Shown piece after piece: positions 1 to 6,969 of a stretch of DNA of 39,006 nt. The DNA is from an uncultured Flavobacteriales bacterium. GTDB lineage: Bacteria > Bacteroidota > Bacteroidia > Flavobacteriales_D > CAJJDF01. The notes beneath the pieces are model-generated. The model did no database searches. It saw only the letters and a program-made list of their open reading frames with translations, and was not told the origin of the DNA. How positions within the stretch are numbered: the stretch's first letter is position 1; every line of letters starts with the position of its first letter. The position numbers were made by a program, and so were the translations under genes. The stretch lies in contig CALLII010000044.1 in assembly GCA_938009745.1 (NCBI GenBank), forward strand, positions 1 through 39,006. Direction: 5' to 3'.

Positions 1-1037
1 GCAGTTACTTCAGCAACTTGTTCTTTTCCTGCAAGTGGTCCCATTCGCACACCTTCTTGGCTAGGGTCACCAATTACGGTTTTGGCCAATCTTTGTCCTA
101 GTGCAATTTGCACATCTTCCACTAATTTTTCTGGAACTAACACTCTACGAATAGCCGTACATTTTTGTCCTGCTTTCACAGTCATTTCTTTTTGTACTTC
201 TTTTATAAATAAATCAAATTCTGGTGTTCCAGGAACTGCATCTTCTCCCAAAACTGAACAGTTCAATGAATCTGCTTCCATGTTAAATGGAACCGATTCC
301 TCTACTAACCTTGGGTGAGATTTTAGCATTTTACCTGTACTTGCCGAACCAGTAAAAGTAACTACATCACTACTTTCTACGTAATCTAAAATCCCTCTAG
401 CCGAACCACAAATTAGTTGTAATGAACCTTCTGGCAAAATTCCTGAAGCTACAATTTCTCTTACTACAGCCTCTGTTAAATAGGAAGTTACAGTTGCTGG
501 CTTTACTATTGCAGGAACTCCAGCAAGTAAATTTACGGCTATCTTTTCAAGCATTCCCCAAACTGGGAAGTTGAACGCATTGATATGAATTGCTACTCCT
601 TGCTTAGAAGTTAATATGTGATGACCAATAAAAGTTCCATTTTTAGATAATGGAGCAATTTCTCCATCCAAAGCAAAAGTCTCGTTAGGGAATTGTTTTC
701 TTAAGGATGCATTGGAAAATAAATTTCCAATTCCACCTTCAATATCAATCCAAGAATCTACTCTTGTAGCTCCTGTGTAGGCACTTACTTTATAAAACTC
801 TTCTTTCTTTTCCATTAAGTGAAAAGCAAGAGCTTTTAGCATTCTTCCTCTTTCGTGAAACGTTAATTTACGCAAAGCAGGCGAACCAACTTCACGAGCG
901 TATTTCATCATATCACCAAAATCCAATCCTTTGGATGTTGCTTCTGCAACTAAATCTCCGTTTACAGCATTTACTAATTGCTGTCCTTCTCCTTCTCCGT
1001 TTACCCATTTTCCTTGGGCGTAGTTTTGTAGTTTCAT
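1..1037 (-). CDS. paaZ: PaaZ, bifunctional oxepin-CoA hydrolase / semialdehyde dehydrogenase (5' part, runs off window)
   Basis: Reverse-strand frame from an ATG at 1035-1037, open to the window edge (345 complete codons). The protein begins MKLQNYAQGKW and follows E. coli PaaZ closely by recall: TGATRVDSWIDIEGGIG near residues 88-104, HINAFNFPVWGMLEK near 151-165, the MEADSLNC segment with Glu254, and KAGQKCTAIRR with the presumed catalytic Cys293. This is the N-terminal aldehyde dehydrogenase half; the MaoC-like hydratase half lies outside the window. PaaZ opens oxepin-CoA and oxidises the resulting semialdehyde in cytoplasmic phenylacetate degradation. No other paa gene is visible. A TATATTTA sequence (reverse of 1077-1084), one base from the phylum's -7 consensus, lies about 40 bases before the start. 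The call is secure; the product is incomplete only because the window ends. Confidence 0.95.
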   Translation of the reverse strand, partial: MKLQNYAQGKWVNGEGEGQQLVNAVNGDLVAEATSKGLDFGDMMKYAREVGSPALRKLTFHERGRMLKALAFHLMEKKEEFYKVSAYTGATRVDSWIDIEGGIGNLFSNASLRKQFPNETFALDGEIAPLSKNGTFIGHHILTSKQGVAIHINAFNFPVWGMLEKIAVNLLAGVPAIVKPATVTSYLTEAVVREIVASGILPEGSLQLICGSARGILDYVESSDVVTFTGSASTGKMLKSHPRLVEESVPFNMEADSLNCSVLGEDAVPGTPEFDLFIKEVQKEMTVKAGQKCTAIRRVLVPEKLVEDVQIALGQRLAKTVIGDPSQEGVRMGPLAGKEQVAEVT

Positions 1038-1126
1038 ATCAGTCTCAAGCTATTTTTTTGTAAAAAATTGAATGAGTAAATATACAGAATGTGGGAGTAA
1101 AAAGCTAACTGAATAATTTCCTTATT

Positions 1127-1846
1127 TTATTTCCAATGAATACCAATTGGTAAAACCATTTTAACTCTCACTGCTTCGCCATTTTGTTTTCCTGGCTCCC
1201 AATTTGGCATGTTATTAAACACTAAAACTACATAATTGTAGAAGTCTAAATTTTTTCCTCTTATTTGTTTGAAATTAGAAATGGAACCATCTTTTTCAAT
1301 AATAAATTCAAAATAATATCTACTTGTTAATCTAAGCTCCTTTTCTGGTTGAGAAAACTTGACGTTTTGTCCTAAATATTGAATGAGTTTTGAATATCCA
1401 CCTTCAAACTCTGGCATAGTTTCTACAACTTGAAAAACAGGTTCGTTATTAATCTTAAAGTTAATAGGCCAAACCATTTTAATATCAACAGAATCCCCAT
1501 TCAAATTTATTCCAGGACTCCAATTTGGCATCAATCTTACAATTCGTAGTGCTTCATGGCTTAAAAGGGTATCTGGTGAACGAAGCACTTCAAAATCAGA
1601 AAGTTTTCCAGTTTTTTTAACTACAAATTGAACATATACTTTTCCTTCGATTCCTCTTGCTTTCGCAGAATCGGGATAGCTTTTAACCAATTGTAGGAAT
1701 GATTGTAACTTTGAATATCCACCAGGAAATTCAGGAGGTGTTTCATGAATCCCCACAACTGGTTCAATCTCTTCAATTGTATCAGATTGCGAAAAGCCAG
1801 AGCTAAAACATAGAATTACAAATATGAATGAAGCTATTTTTTTCAT
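1127..1846 (-). CDS. exported protein with two tandem TonB C-terminal domains
   Basis: 239 aa. An N-terminal signal peptide (MKKIASFIFVILCFSSGFSQ) is followed by two TonB_C-type units. The first, about residues 36-132, carries the usual landmarks: PEFPGGYSKL, a GIEGKVYVQFVV strand, VLRSPD, MPNWSPG and a closing WPINF. The second, about 139-239, keeps PEFEGGYSKL, FEFIIEKDG, MPNWEPG and VLPI but has lost the YP-x-A-x-x-x-G-(I/V)-x-G-x-V stretch. There is no transmembrane anchor or proline-rich spacer as in classical TonB, so it is predicted to be a periplasmic or surface protein. Its ATG lies 3 bases after the stop of the next gene upstream (1850-2245), so the two are probably co-transcribed. 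Such proteins are usually auto-annotated 'energy transducer TonB', but energy transduction is unlikely without an anchor. Confidence 0.8.
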   Translation of the reverse strand: MKKIASFIFVILCFSSGFSQSDTIEEIEPVVGIHETPPEFPGGYSKLQSFLQLVKSYPDSAKARGIEGKVYVQFVVKKTGKLSDFEVLRSPDTLLSHEALRIVRLMPNWSPGINLNGDSVDIKMVWPINFKINNEPVFQVVETMPEFEGGYSKLIQYLGQNVKFSQPEKELRLTSRYYFEFIIEKDGSISNFKQIRGKNLDFYNYVVLVFNNMPNWEPGKQNGEAVRVKMVLPIGIHWK

Positions 1847-1849
1847 TTA

Positions 1850-2245
1850 TCAAGCTTTAAAATCAATAGGTAAAACCAATCTAACTCTCACAGGTTTTCC
1901 TCTTTGCACTCCAGGAATCCATTTAGGCATTTTAGCCATCATGCTTTCAGCCTCTTTGGTAAATAATTCGTGTGGCGACCTTAGAACTTTAATATTTGTA
2001 ATTTGTCCATCTTCCTCTACAACAAATTGAATATAAACTTTACCCGACATTCCTTTTTCTTTGAGGCTTTCTGGGTATGTTATATTTTCGCTAATAAAAG
2101 CATACATAGCAGAATCTCCTCCAGGAAACTGAGGCATTTCTTCAACAGCAGTAAACACCACATTTGGAGCGATTACTGGAACAGTTTCTTGTGCAAATCC
2201 TATTTGTGAAACAAATAAAAAGGTAGCAAAAATAATTTTTTTCAT
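1850..2245 (-). CDS. exported single TonB C-terminal-domain protein
   Basis: 131 aa from the ATG at 2243-2245 (MKKIIFATFLFVSQIGFAQ, a clean signal peptide). The frame stays open to an ATG at 2278, but that start would put a hydrophobic nonstandard stretch ahead of the signal peptide, so 2245 is preferred. The mature part is one TonB_C unit: MPQFPGGDSAMYAFISENITYP, KGMSGKVYIQFVVEEDG, VLRSPHELFTKEAESMM, MPKWIPG and a closing LPIDF. It is the middle of three adjacent paralogues and the one closest to the family consensus. No membrane anchor is present beyond the cleavable signal, so it should be periplasmic. The role is unknown; binding to a partner envelope protein through the TonB_C fold is inference. 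Confidence 0.8.
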   Translation of the reverse strand: MKKIIFATFLFVSQIGFAQETVPVIAPNVVFTAVEEMPQFPGGDSAMYAFISENITYPESLKEKGMSGKVYIQFVVEEDGQITNIKVLRSPHELFTKEAESMMAKMPKWIPGVQRGKPVRVRLVLPIDFKA

Positions 2246-2352
2246 GATCATAAGATTTAGAATTAACCTTATCACCAATTAACAGACCAATAAGTAATTA
2301 AAGAGACATTAGTTATTAAAAGGCTCTCAAATAAATTACAAAGAGTAATAAT

Positions 2353-2772
2353 TTATTTTTCTTTTTTTTTTCGAGGGAGGTAAAAACTAACTGGTAGAAT
2401 ATATTTTACTCTTACGTTTTTTCCTTTATGATTTCCGGGAGTCCAATTTGGCATTGCATTTACAACTCTTACTGTTTCTTCGTCACAACCACTACCAATG
2501 CCTCTAATTACTTTTGCATTTGTTATTGAGCCATCAGCTTCTATTACAAATTCCACATAAACTTGTCCTTGAGTTCTATTTTCTTGTGCTTCTTTAGGAT
2601 ACATCAAGCTATCTTGCAAAAACTCAATTAGTTTAGCTTGCCCACCAGGAAATTGAGGCTGTTTATCAATTCTTCCTTTGTGCAATTCTTGTTCTCCTTG
2701 CTCTTCATTTTCTTGCGTATAACCAGAAAAGGTAATTGATAAAACGGTTAATATGAGAAGCAGTTTTTTCAA
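2353..2772 (-). CDS. exported TonB C-terminal-domain protein with TTG start
   Basis: 139 aa. The start codon is TTG (2770-2772 on the reverse strand): the preceding in-frame codons are ATT and CTG, and the encoded K-K-L-L-L-I-L-T-V-L-S stretch is a typical signal peptide ending near YTQ. The mature part has an acidic linker (ENEEQGEQELHKG) and one TonB_C unit with PQFPGGQAKLIEFLQ, YPKEAQENRTQGQVYVEFVIEADGS, RGIGSGCDEETVRVVNAMPNWTPG and a closing LPVSFYLP. The start lies 8 bases after the stop of a 31-codon ORF (2781-2876), so it may be translated by coupling, which could explain a weak start codon. It is separated from the next paralogue by about 107 bases without an obvious terminator. Confidence 0.75.
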   Translation of the reverse strand: MKKLLLILTVLSITFSGYTQENEEQGEQELHKGRIDKQPQFPGGQAKLIEFLQDSLMYPKEAQENRTQGQVYVEFVIEADGSITNAKVIRGIGSGCDEETVRVVNAMPNWTPGNHKGKNVRVKYILPVSFYLPRKKKEK

Positions 2773-2780
2773 AATCAGAA

Positions 2781-2876
2781 TTATTTTTCTGCTTTATCAG
2801 AAGTAAAAATAGACGCAAAGAATTTCTTGATTAAATCCATGAACCCACCTTTCATTTTGTCGTTTAAGTTTGCCAT
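2781..2876 (-). CDS. 31-aa amphipathic peptide ORF ahead of TonB-C genes
   Basis: A short reverse-strand ORF read by eye: ATG at 2874-2876, TAA at 2781-2783, 31 residues beginning MANLNDKMKGG. Residues 12-25 (FMDLIKKFFASIFT) form a stretch that would be amphipathic as a helix, followed by a charged SDKAEK tail. The ORF ends 8 bases before the TTG start of the exported TonB-C gene, and begins after the tig terminator with a TATATTTA -7-like sequence (reverse of 2906-2913) about 30 bases ahead. The position suggests a leader peptide or small membrane-associated protein read in the same transcript. I do not recognise a family, and chance cannot be excluded at this length. Confidence 0.45.
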   Translation of the reverse strand: MANLNDKMKGGFMDLIKKFFASIFTSDKAEK

Positions 2877-2915
2877 AACTTCTGCATTTTAATAAGTTAG
2901 AAGTTTAAATATATC

Positions 2916-2951
2916 AAAAAAAGCCCATAGAACATAATTCCATGGGCTTTT
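2916..2951 (-). terminator. intrinsic terminator of tig
   Basis: On the reverse strand a 10-bp stem (AAAAGCCCAT paired with ATGGGCTTTT; arms 2942-2951 and 2919-2928) is followed by a run of seven T. It lies 21 bases beyond the tig stop codon and separates tig from the TonB-C cluster. Confidence 0.8.
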
Positions 2952-2971
2952 CACTATTTATTAACTTTATA

Positions 2972-4324
2972 CTAAGCGTAAAATAACTTGATAAAATCCT
3001 CTTGAGTCACCTCTTTTTCTTGAATTTTCACATTGTTTTTAAAGAAATCAGACACTTTGTTTTTGTACAAGTAATCAAAGATTTTTTTAGTTTCATCTTG
3101 ATTCTGTAAAACTTGCATTGCGTTAGTTTCTAATGCCTCGTCATCTGGAGTTGGCATACCATACTGAGCATATTGCTGTATCAGCATTCCTTTAACGTAT
3201 TCTTTTACTTCGTCAACCTCTACTTTAATTTCGTTTTCTTGAATTACTTTGTTTTCAATCAACTGCCATCTAAGTTGATTCGAGTATTGCGGATACTCTT
3301 TTTCTATTTCCTCCATAGAAACTTCTTTCTCGTTAGATGTTTGTATCCATTCTTTCAAGAAGGTATCAGGTAGTTCAAGTTTTAATTTGTTTACAAAATG
3401 ATCAGCTAATGATTTTTGGAACAATCTTTCGCTATCATTTACAAACGCAACACTTAACTCTTCTTCAATTTTAGCTCTAAATTCTTTTTCGTTTTTCACG
3501 TTTCCTTCACCATGAATTTTATCAAATAATTCTTGGTTCAATGGTGCAGGCTCCATTCTTTTAATTTCTTCTACAGTAAAATCAAAATTTCCTGTAGCAG
3601 TGTTAAGCTCATCTTTTTTAATGTGCAACATAGCAGCTAAATCTGCATCACCTTTAGATACTGTTTTAGGATCAATAGTTAATTTGTCTCCCTTTTTAAG
3701 TCCTACAAATTTCTTCTGAATTTTTTCGTCCTCAATCATTGGAATCGAAACAGTTGATTTTGCAGTAATTCCGTCAGCTAAAGTTTTGTCTTTATCATCC
3801 AACTGAACAAATTCACCAAAAATCATGTCTCCTTTTTCCGATTTATCAACTTCGCCCATTGTACCATATCTTTTAGCAAAATCTTCTATTTGCTTGTCGA
3901 TAGTAGCTTTGTCAACTTTTATTTTGTGTAAAGTTACTTTGTCTTTAGATGAAGGCTTAATTTCAAATTCTGGAGCTAAACCAATTTTGTATCCAAATTC
4001 AAAATCATTACCAGCTTCCCATTTATCAAAGGTAGTGTGCTCATCAGAAGGTATTGGGTTACCAAGTACGTTTAATTTATTTTCAGAAATGTGCTTGTAC
4101 AAGTTATCGTTAATCATTTTGTTCAATTCATCCGCAAGGATAGATTGTCCAAATTTCTTTTTAATCATTCCCATAGGAACTTTACCTGGTCTAAAACCTG
4201 GCTCAGTTACTTGCTTTCTAGCTTCAGCAATTTTTTTATCGTACTGCTCCTTGTAATCTTCTGGAGTTAATTTGATTTTGATGATTGCATTTAAGTCATC
4301 TACTTTCTCTTGAGTAATATTCAT
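2972..4324 (-). CDS. tig: trigger factor, ribosome-associated chaperone
   Basis: 450 aa, the usual length for the family. The ribosome-docking signature GFRPGKVP sits at residues 43-50, exactly where it lies in E. coli trigger factor. The central part (about 150-250) is a divergent FKBP-type PPIase domain (KGDMIFGEFVQL..., VGLKKGDK), and the remainder is the helical C-terminal chaperone body (NEKEFRAKIEEELSVAFVNDSERLFQKSL...). It binds nascent chains at the ribosome exit and folds them before DnaK or GroEL. The gene often sits immediately before clpP and clpX; here it is on the opposite strand to clpP, with a tRNA and a membrane-protein gene between. It has its own terminator. Confidence 0.96.
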   Translation of the reverse strand: MNITQEKVDDLNAIIKIKLTPEDYKEQYDKKIAEARKQVTEPGFRPGKVPMGMIKKKFGQSILADELNKMINDNLYKHISENKLNVLGNPIPSDEHTTFDKWEAGNDFEFGYKIGLAPEFEIKPSSKDKVTLHKIKVDKATIDKQIEDFAKRYGTMGEVDKSEKGDMIFGEFVQLDDKDKTLADGITAKSTVSIPMIEDEKIQKKFVGLKKGDKLTIDPKTVSKGDADLAAMLHIKKDELNTATGNFDFTVEEIKRMEPAPLNQELFDKIHGEGNVKNEKEFRAKIEEELSVAFVNDSERLFQKSLADHFVNKLKLELPDTFLKEWIQTSNEKEVSMEEIEKEYPQYSNQLRWQLIENKVIQENEIKVEVDEVKEYVKGMLIQQYAQYGMPTPDDEALETNAMQVLQNQDETKKIFDYLYKNKVSDFFKNNVKIQEKEVTQEDFIKLFYA

Positions 4325-4368
4325 GTTTTCTGAATTTAATTCACTAATTATTGCAAAATACGTTAAAC

Positions 4369-4398
4369 AAAAAAGGCATCCCGATTGATCGGGACGCC
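4369..4398 (-). terminator. intrinsic terminator of tRNA-Leu
   Basis: On the reverse strand GGCGTCCCGAT pairs with ATCGGGATGCC (one G-T pair), with a tight loop and a T6 run. It begins about 10 bases after the tRNA 3' end, and it isolates the tRNA from tig downstream. Confidence 0.8.
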
Positions 4399-4408
4399 CT
4401 GTTTAATG

Positions 4409-4490
4409 TGCGGGCGGAGAGACTCGAACTCTCACACCTTGCGGCACTAGATCCTAAGTCTAGCGCGTCTACCAATTCCGCCACGCCCGC
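4409..4490 (-). tRNA. tRNA-Leu (anticodon TAG)
   Basis: Reverse strand. The acceptor stem GCGGGCG pairs with CGCCCGC and the discriminator base is A. The D-arm region reads TGGCGGAATTGGTAGACGC. The anticodon stem CTAGA/TCTAG encloses the loop CTTAGGA, giving anticodon TAG (reads CUN leucine codons). A long variable arm (TGCCGCAAGGTGT region) marks a class II tRNA, and the T-loop contains GTTCGAGTC. The CCA tail is not encoded: the genome continues CAT. The length is 82 bases without CCA. Confidence 0.95.
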
Positions 4491-4605
4491 TAATATTTCA
4501 AAAATATCGGATGCAAATGTAATGGTTTTCTTTAATAATACCTCGTTTTAAGCTTTTTTTTGACTTCATTAATTTTCATAGACATCTGTTTTGACCTAGT
4601 TTTTT

Positions 4606-4613
4606 TATTTTTG
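4606..4613 (+). promoter_or_regulatory. putative -7 promoter element of the DUF2079 gene
   Basis: An exact TAnnTTTG match (TATTTTTG) 37 bases before the ATG at 4651. This is the established Bacteroidota sigma-A -7 consensus. A TTG lies upstream at 4591-4593, but the 12-base spacing is too short for a normal -33 element, and the region is T-rich, so a chance match is possible. Confidence 0.35.
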
Positions 4614-4650
4614 GAAGTTTTTAGTTTCTTTACAAAGTTGAAATTAGCAA

Positions 4651-6108
4651 ATGAAAAAATTAAGAAACATCATTAATTTACCACAATCCATTAGGTATTT
4701 ATTGGTGTTTTTTTTGTTGATATTTAGCTTGATATCTATCGTTAATCATTATCTGTATCGCACTTATGCTCTGGATTTGGGAGTTTATACCAATGCTCTG
4801 TTCGATTATTCTCATTTTCAATTTAATGACAGCACTACCTTTAAAGAAGTTCCTGAAAATCTATTGGCAGACCATTTTGATTTATATCTAATTATTCTCG
4901 CGCCACTCTCACTTATTTTTAAAACGTATACTCTGCTCTTAGCTCAAATTATGGCAGTACTAATTGGTGGGCTAGGTATTTTTAGATATTTCGAAGCAAT
5001 ATCTTCTCGAAACATTTCATTGCTAGCCACCCTATATTTCTTTTTGTTTTTTGGCATTTACTCAGCATTATCATTTGATTACCATAGTAATGTAATCGCA
5101 ACAATGATAATTCCATGGTTTTTATTTTTCCTAAAAAAGGAGAATTTAAAAGCTGCAACTATCTGTTTTATTCTCATTTTGATAGGGAAAGAGAACATGT
5201 CGTTATGGATGTTTTTTATAAGCTTAGGGTTGTTATTTGAGTATCGAAAAAATAAACGAATAAGTAAAGCTTTGTATATTTTTACTGGCTTTAGTTTTGT
5301 TTATTTTATTGCAGTTACTGAATTTGTGATGCCTGCTTTTTCTAATAATGGTTCTTATCCTCACTTTCATTATTCAACCTTGGGAACGAGTTCATTTGAG
5401 GCTGTACAATTTTTATTTTCTAATCCATTTCAAGCATTTGAGCTTTTTTTTACTAACCATTTGGGTAATTCGGAGTATGATTTTATTAAACTAGAATTAT
5501 TTGTACTACTGATTATTTCTGGGCTTCCTATTTTATTTTTAAAGCCTCATTATTTGTTCATGTTATTACCAGTTTTTTGTCAAAAATTATTTCATGACAA
5601 TCCTTCAATGTGGGGAATATATAGCCAATACAGTGTGGAGTTCGCACCTATTTTTACTATTGGAATATTTGTAGTTATAAGCCAAATAAAAAATGTTAAC
5701 CTTAAAAAAAGGGCATTGATTTTTCTGCCATTACTTGCCATTTTTTCTACAATAAGACTTATGGATAACACAGTTACACATACTAATAAAAACAAGATAA
5801 GAATATATCAAGCAAAGCATTACAAACGAAACTATTCTTTACAAAAAGTGACTCAAAAATTAAATGAGATTCCTAAAAATGCAATAGTTAGTGCACAATC
5901 TCCTTTTTTAGCTCAATTGGCTTACAGAGATAACATTTATCAATTTCCAATTGTAAAAAATGCAGAATATATAGTTTTCTCAACCAATGAAGTGCCTTTT
6001 CCTCTAGACGAAGAGTCGTTTGAACATATAGTTGAAGATTTACTGAATCAAAAACTATGGGAAGTTTATTGTGAATTTGAAGGATTTAAAATTCTTAAAA
6101 AGAATTGA
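4651..6108 (+). CDS. DUF2079 family polytopic membrane protein
   Basis: 485 aa. The first 370 or so residues are mostly hydrophobic with around ten membrane segments. Between the first and second lies the family pattern ALDLGVYTNALFDYSHF...LADHFDLYLIILAPL, and later FDYHSNVIATMIIPWFLFF and LIGKENMSLWMF, where DUF2079 proteins carry D-x-H and K-E-(D/N). The C-terminal 110 residues are soluble and keep the family's IPKNAIVSAQSPFLAQLAYRDNIYQFP stretch. DUF2079 resembles glycosyltransferase-like polytopic proteins (GT-C-like topology), but no reaction is established. It stands alone between tRNA-Leu and clpP, where the tig-clpP junction would normally be, which suggests a later insertion into that locus. 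Confidence 0.8.
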   Translation: MKKLRNIINLPQSIRYLLVFFLLIFSLISIVNHYLYRTYALDLGVYTNALFDYSHFQFNDSTTFKEVPENLLADHFDLYLIILAPLSLIFKTYTLLLAQIMAVLIGGLGIFRYFEAISSRNISLLATLYFFLFFGIYSALSFDYHSNVIATMIIPWFLFFLKKENLKAATICFILILIGKENMSLWMFFISLGLLFEYRKNKRISKALYIFTGFSFVYFIAVTEFVMPAFSNNGSYPHFHYSTLGTSSFEAVQFLFSNPFQAFELFFTNHLGNSEYDFIKLELFVLLIISGLPILFLKPHYLFMLLPVFCQKLFHDNPSMWGIYSQYSVEFAPIFTIGIFVVISQIKNVNLKKRALIFLPLLAIFSTIRLMDNTVTHTNKNKIRIYQAKHYKRNYSLQKVTQKLNEIPKNAIVSAQSPFLAQLAYRDNIYQFPIVKNAEYIVFSTNEVPFPLDEESFEHIVEDLLNQKLWEVYCEFEGFKILKKN

Positions 6109-6280
6109 AACAATACTTAAATAGCTAATTACACGTTATAAACATCAATCAGTTTATTACTCCCTAGAAAATAGCCAAGACAAGGTGTTATTTTAATTAT
6201 TTTCGACTATTGGAGAATACTGTTTTATCTCCACTGATAATTGACTTATAAAATATTAAACCTAAATAAAAAATTACTCT

Positions 6281-6952
6281 ATGTTTGATTCAAAAGAATT
6301 TGAAAAATATGCAACAATGCATGCTGGTATAAACAGCAATGTATTAAATGGTTATGTAACTAACCTTACTCCAAATATTATAGAAGAGCGCCAGTTAAAT
6401 GTCGCTCAGATGGATGTTTTCTCTAGACTGATGATGGACAGAATCATCTTTTTGGGAACAGGAATAAATGATCAAGTTGCGAACATTATTCAAGCACAAT
6501 TGTTGTTTTTGGCTTCAGTTGATGCTAAAAAAGACATTCAAATTTATGTAAACTCTCCAGGAGGATCAGTTTATGCTGGACTTGGAATTTATGATACCAT
6601 GCAATACATCCAACCAGATGTAGCTACAATTTGTACTGGTATGGCTGCTTCTATGGGAGCTGTATTGTTATGTGCTGGAGCCGAAGGAAAAAGAACTGCT
6701 TTAAAACACTCAAGAGTTATGATTCACCAACCTTTAGGTGGAGCTCAAGGACAAGCTAGTGATATGGAAATTACCTTGAAAGAGATTCAGAAATTAAAGA
6801 AAGAATTGTACACAATTATTGCTGATCACTCTAAACAAGATTATGACAAAGTATGGGCAGATAGTGATAGAGATTACTGGATGACTTCTACTGAAGCTAA
6901 AGAATATGGTATGATTGACGAAGTGTTGATTAATACACCAACTAAAAAGTAA
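6281..6952 (+). CDS. clpP: ATP-dependent Clp protease proteolytic subunit
   Basis: 223 aa. The catalytic triad is visible as Ser124 in GMAASMGA, His149 in VMIHQPLGG and Asp198 in DSDRDYW; the spacing (25 and 49 residues) equals that in E. coli ClpP. YVNSPGGSVYAGLGIYD (89-105) and FLASVDAKKDIQIYV match the fold. An N-terminal extension of about 30 residues precedes the conserved body, as is common in this phylum. ClpP forms the cytoplasmic serine-protease barrel that degrades substrates unfolded by ClpX. clpX, which usually follows clpP, is not here; instead the next gene, encoding an exported TPR protein, starts 17 bases after the stop and is probably co-transcribed. Confidence 0.97.
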   Translation: MFDSKEFEKYATMHAGINSNVLNGYVTNLTPNIIEERQLNVAQMDVFSRLMMDRIIFLGTGINDQVANIIQAQLLFLASVDAKKDIQIYVNSPGGSVYAGLGIYDTMQYIQPDVATICTGMAASMGAVLLCAGAEGKRTALKHSRVMIHQPLGGAQGQASDMEITLKEIQKLKKELYTIIADHSKQDYDKVWADSDRDYWMTSTEAKEYGMIDEVLINTPTKK

Positions 6953-6969
6953 ATAAGACCTGTTATAAC

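Noticed and set aside
3825-4256. 143-codon forward ORF inside tig
   Set aside because: Antisense to the tig ribosome-docking region; no independent motif.
4351-4551. 66-codon forward ORF across the tRNA-Leu
   Set aside because: It reads through the tRNA and its terminator on the opposite strand; composition follows the tRNA.
6211-6233. short inverted repeat TGGAGA...TCTCCA ahead of clpP
   Set aside because: Only 6 bp with an AT-rich loop and no T-run; too weak to call an operator or terminator.
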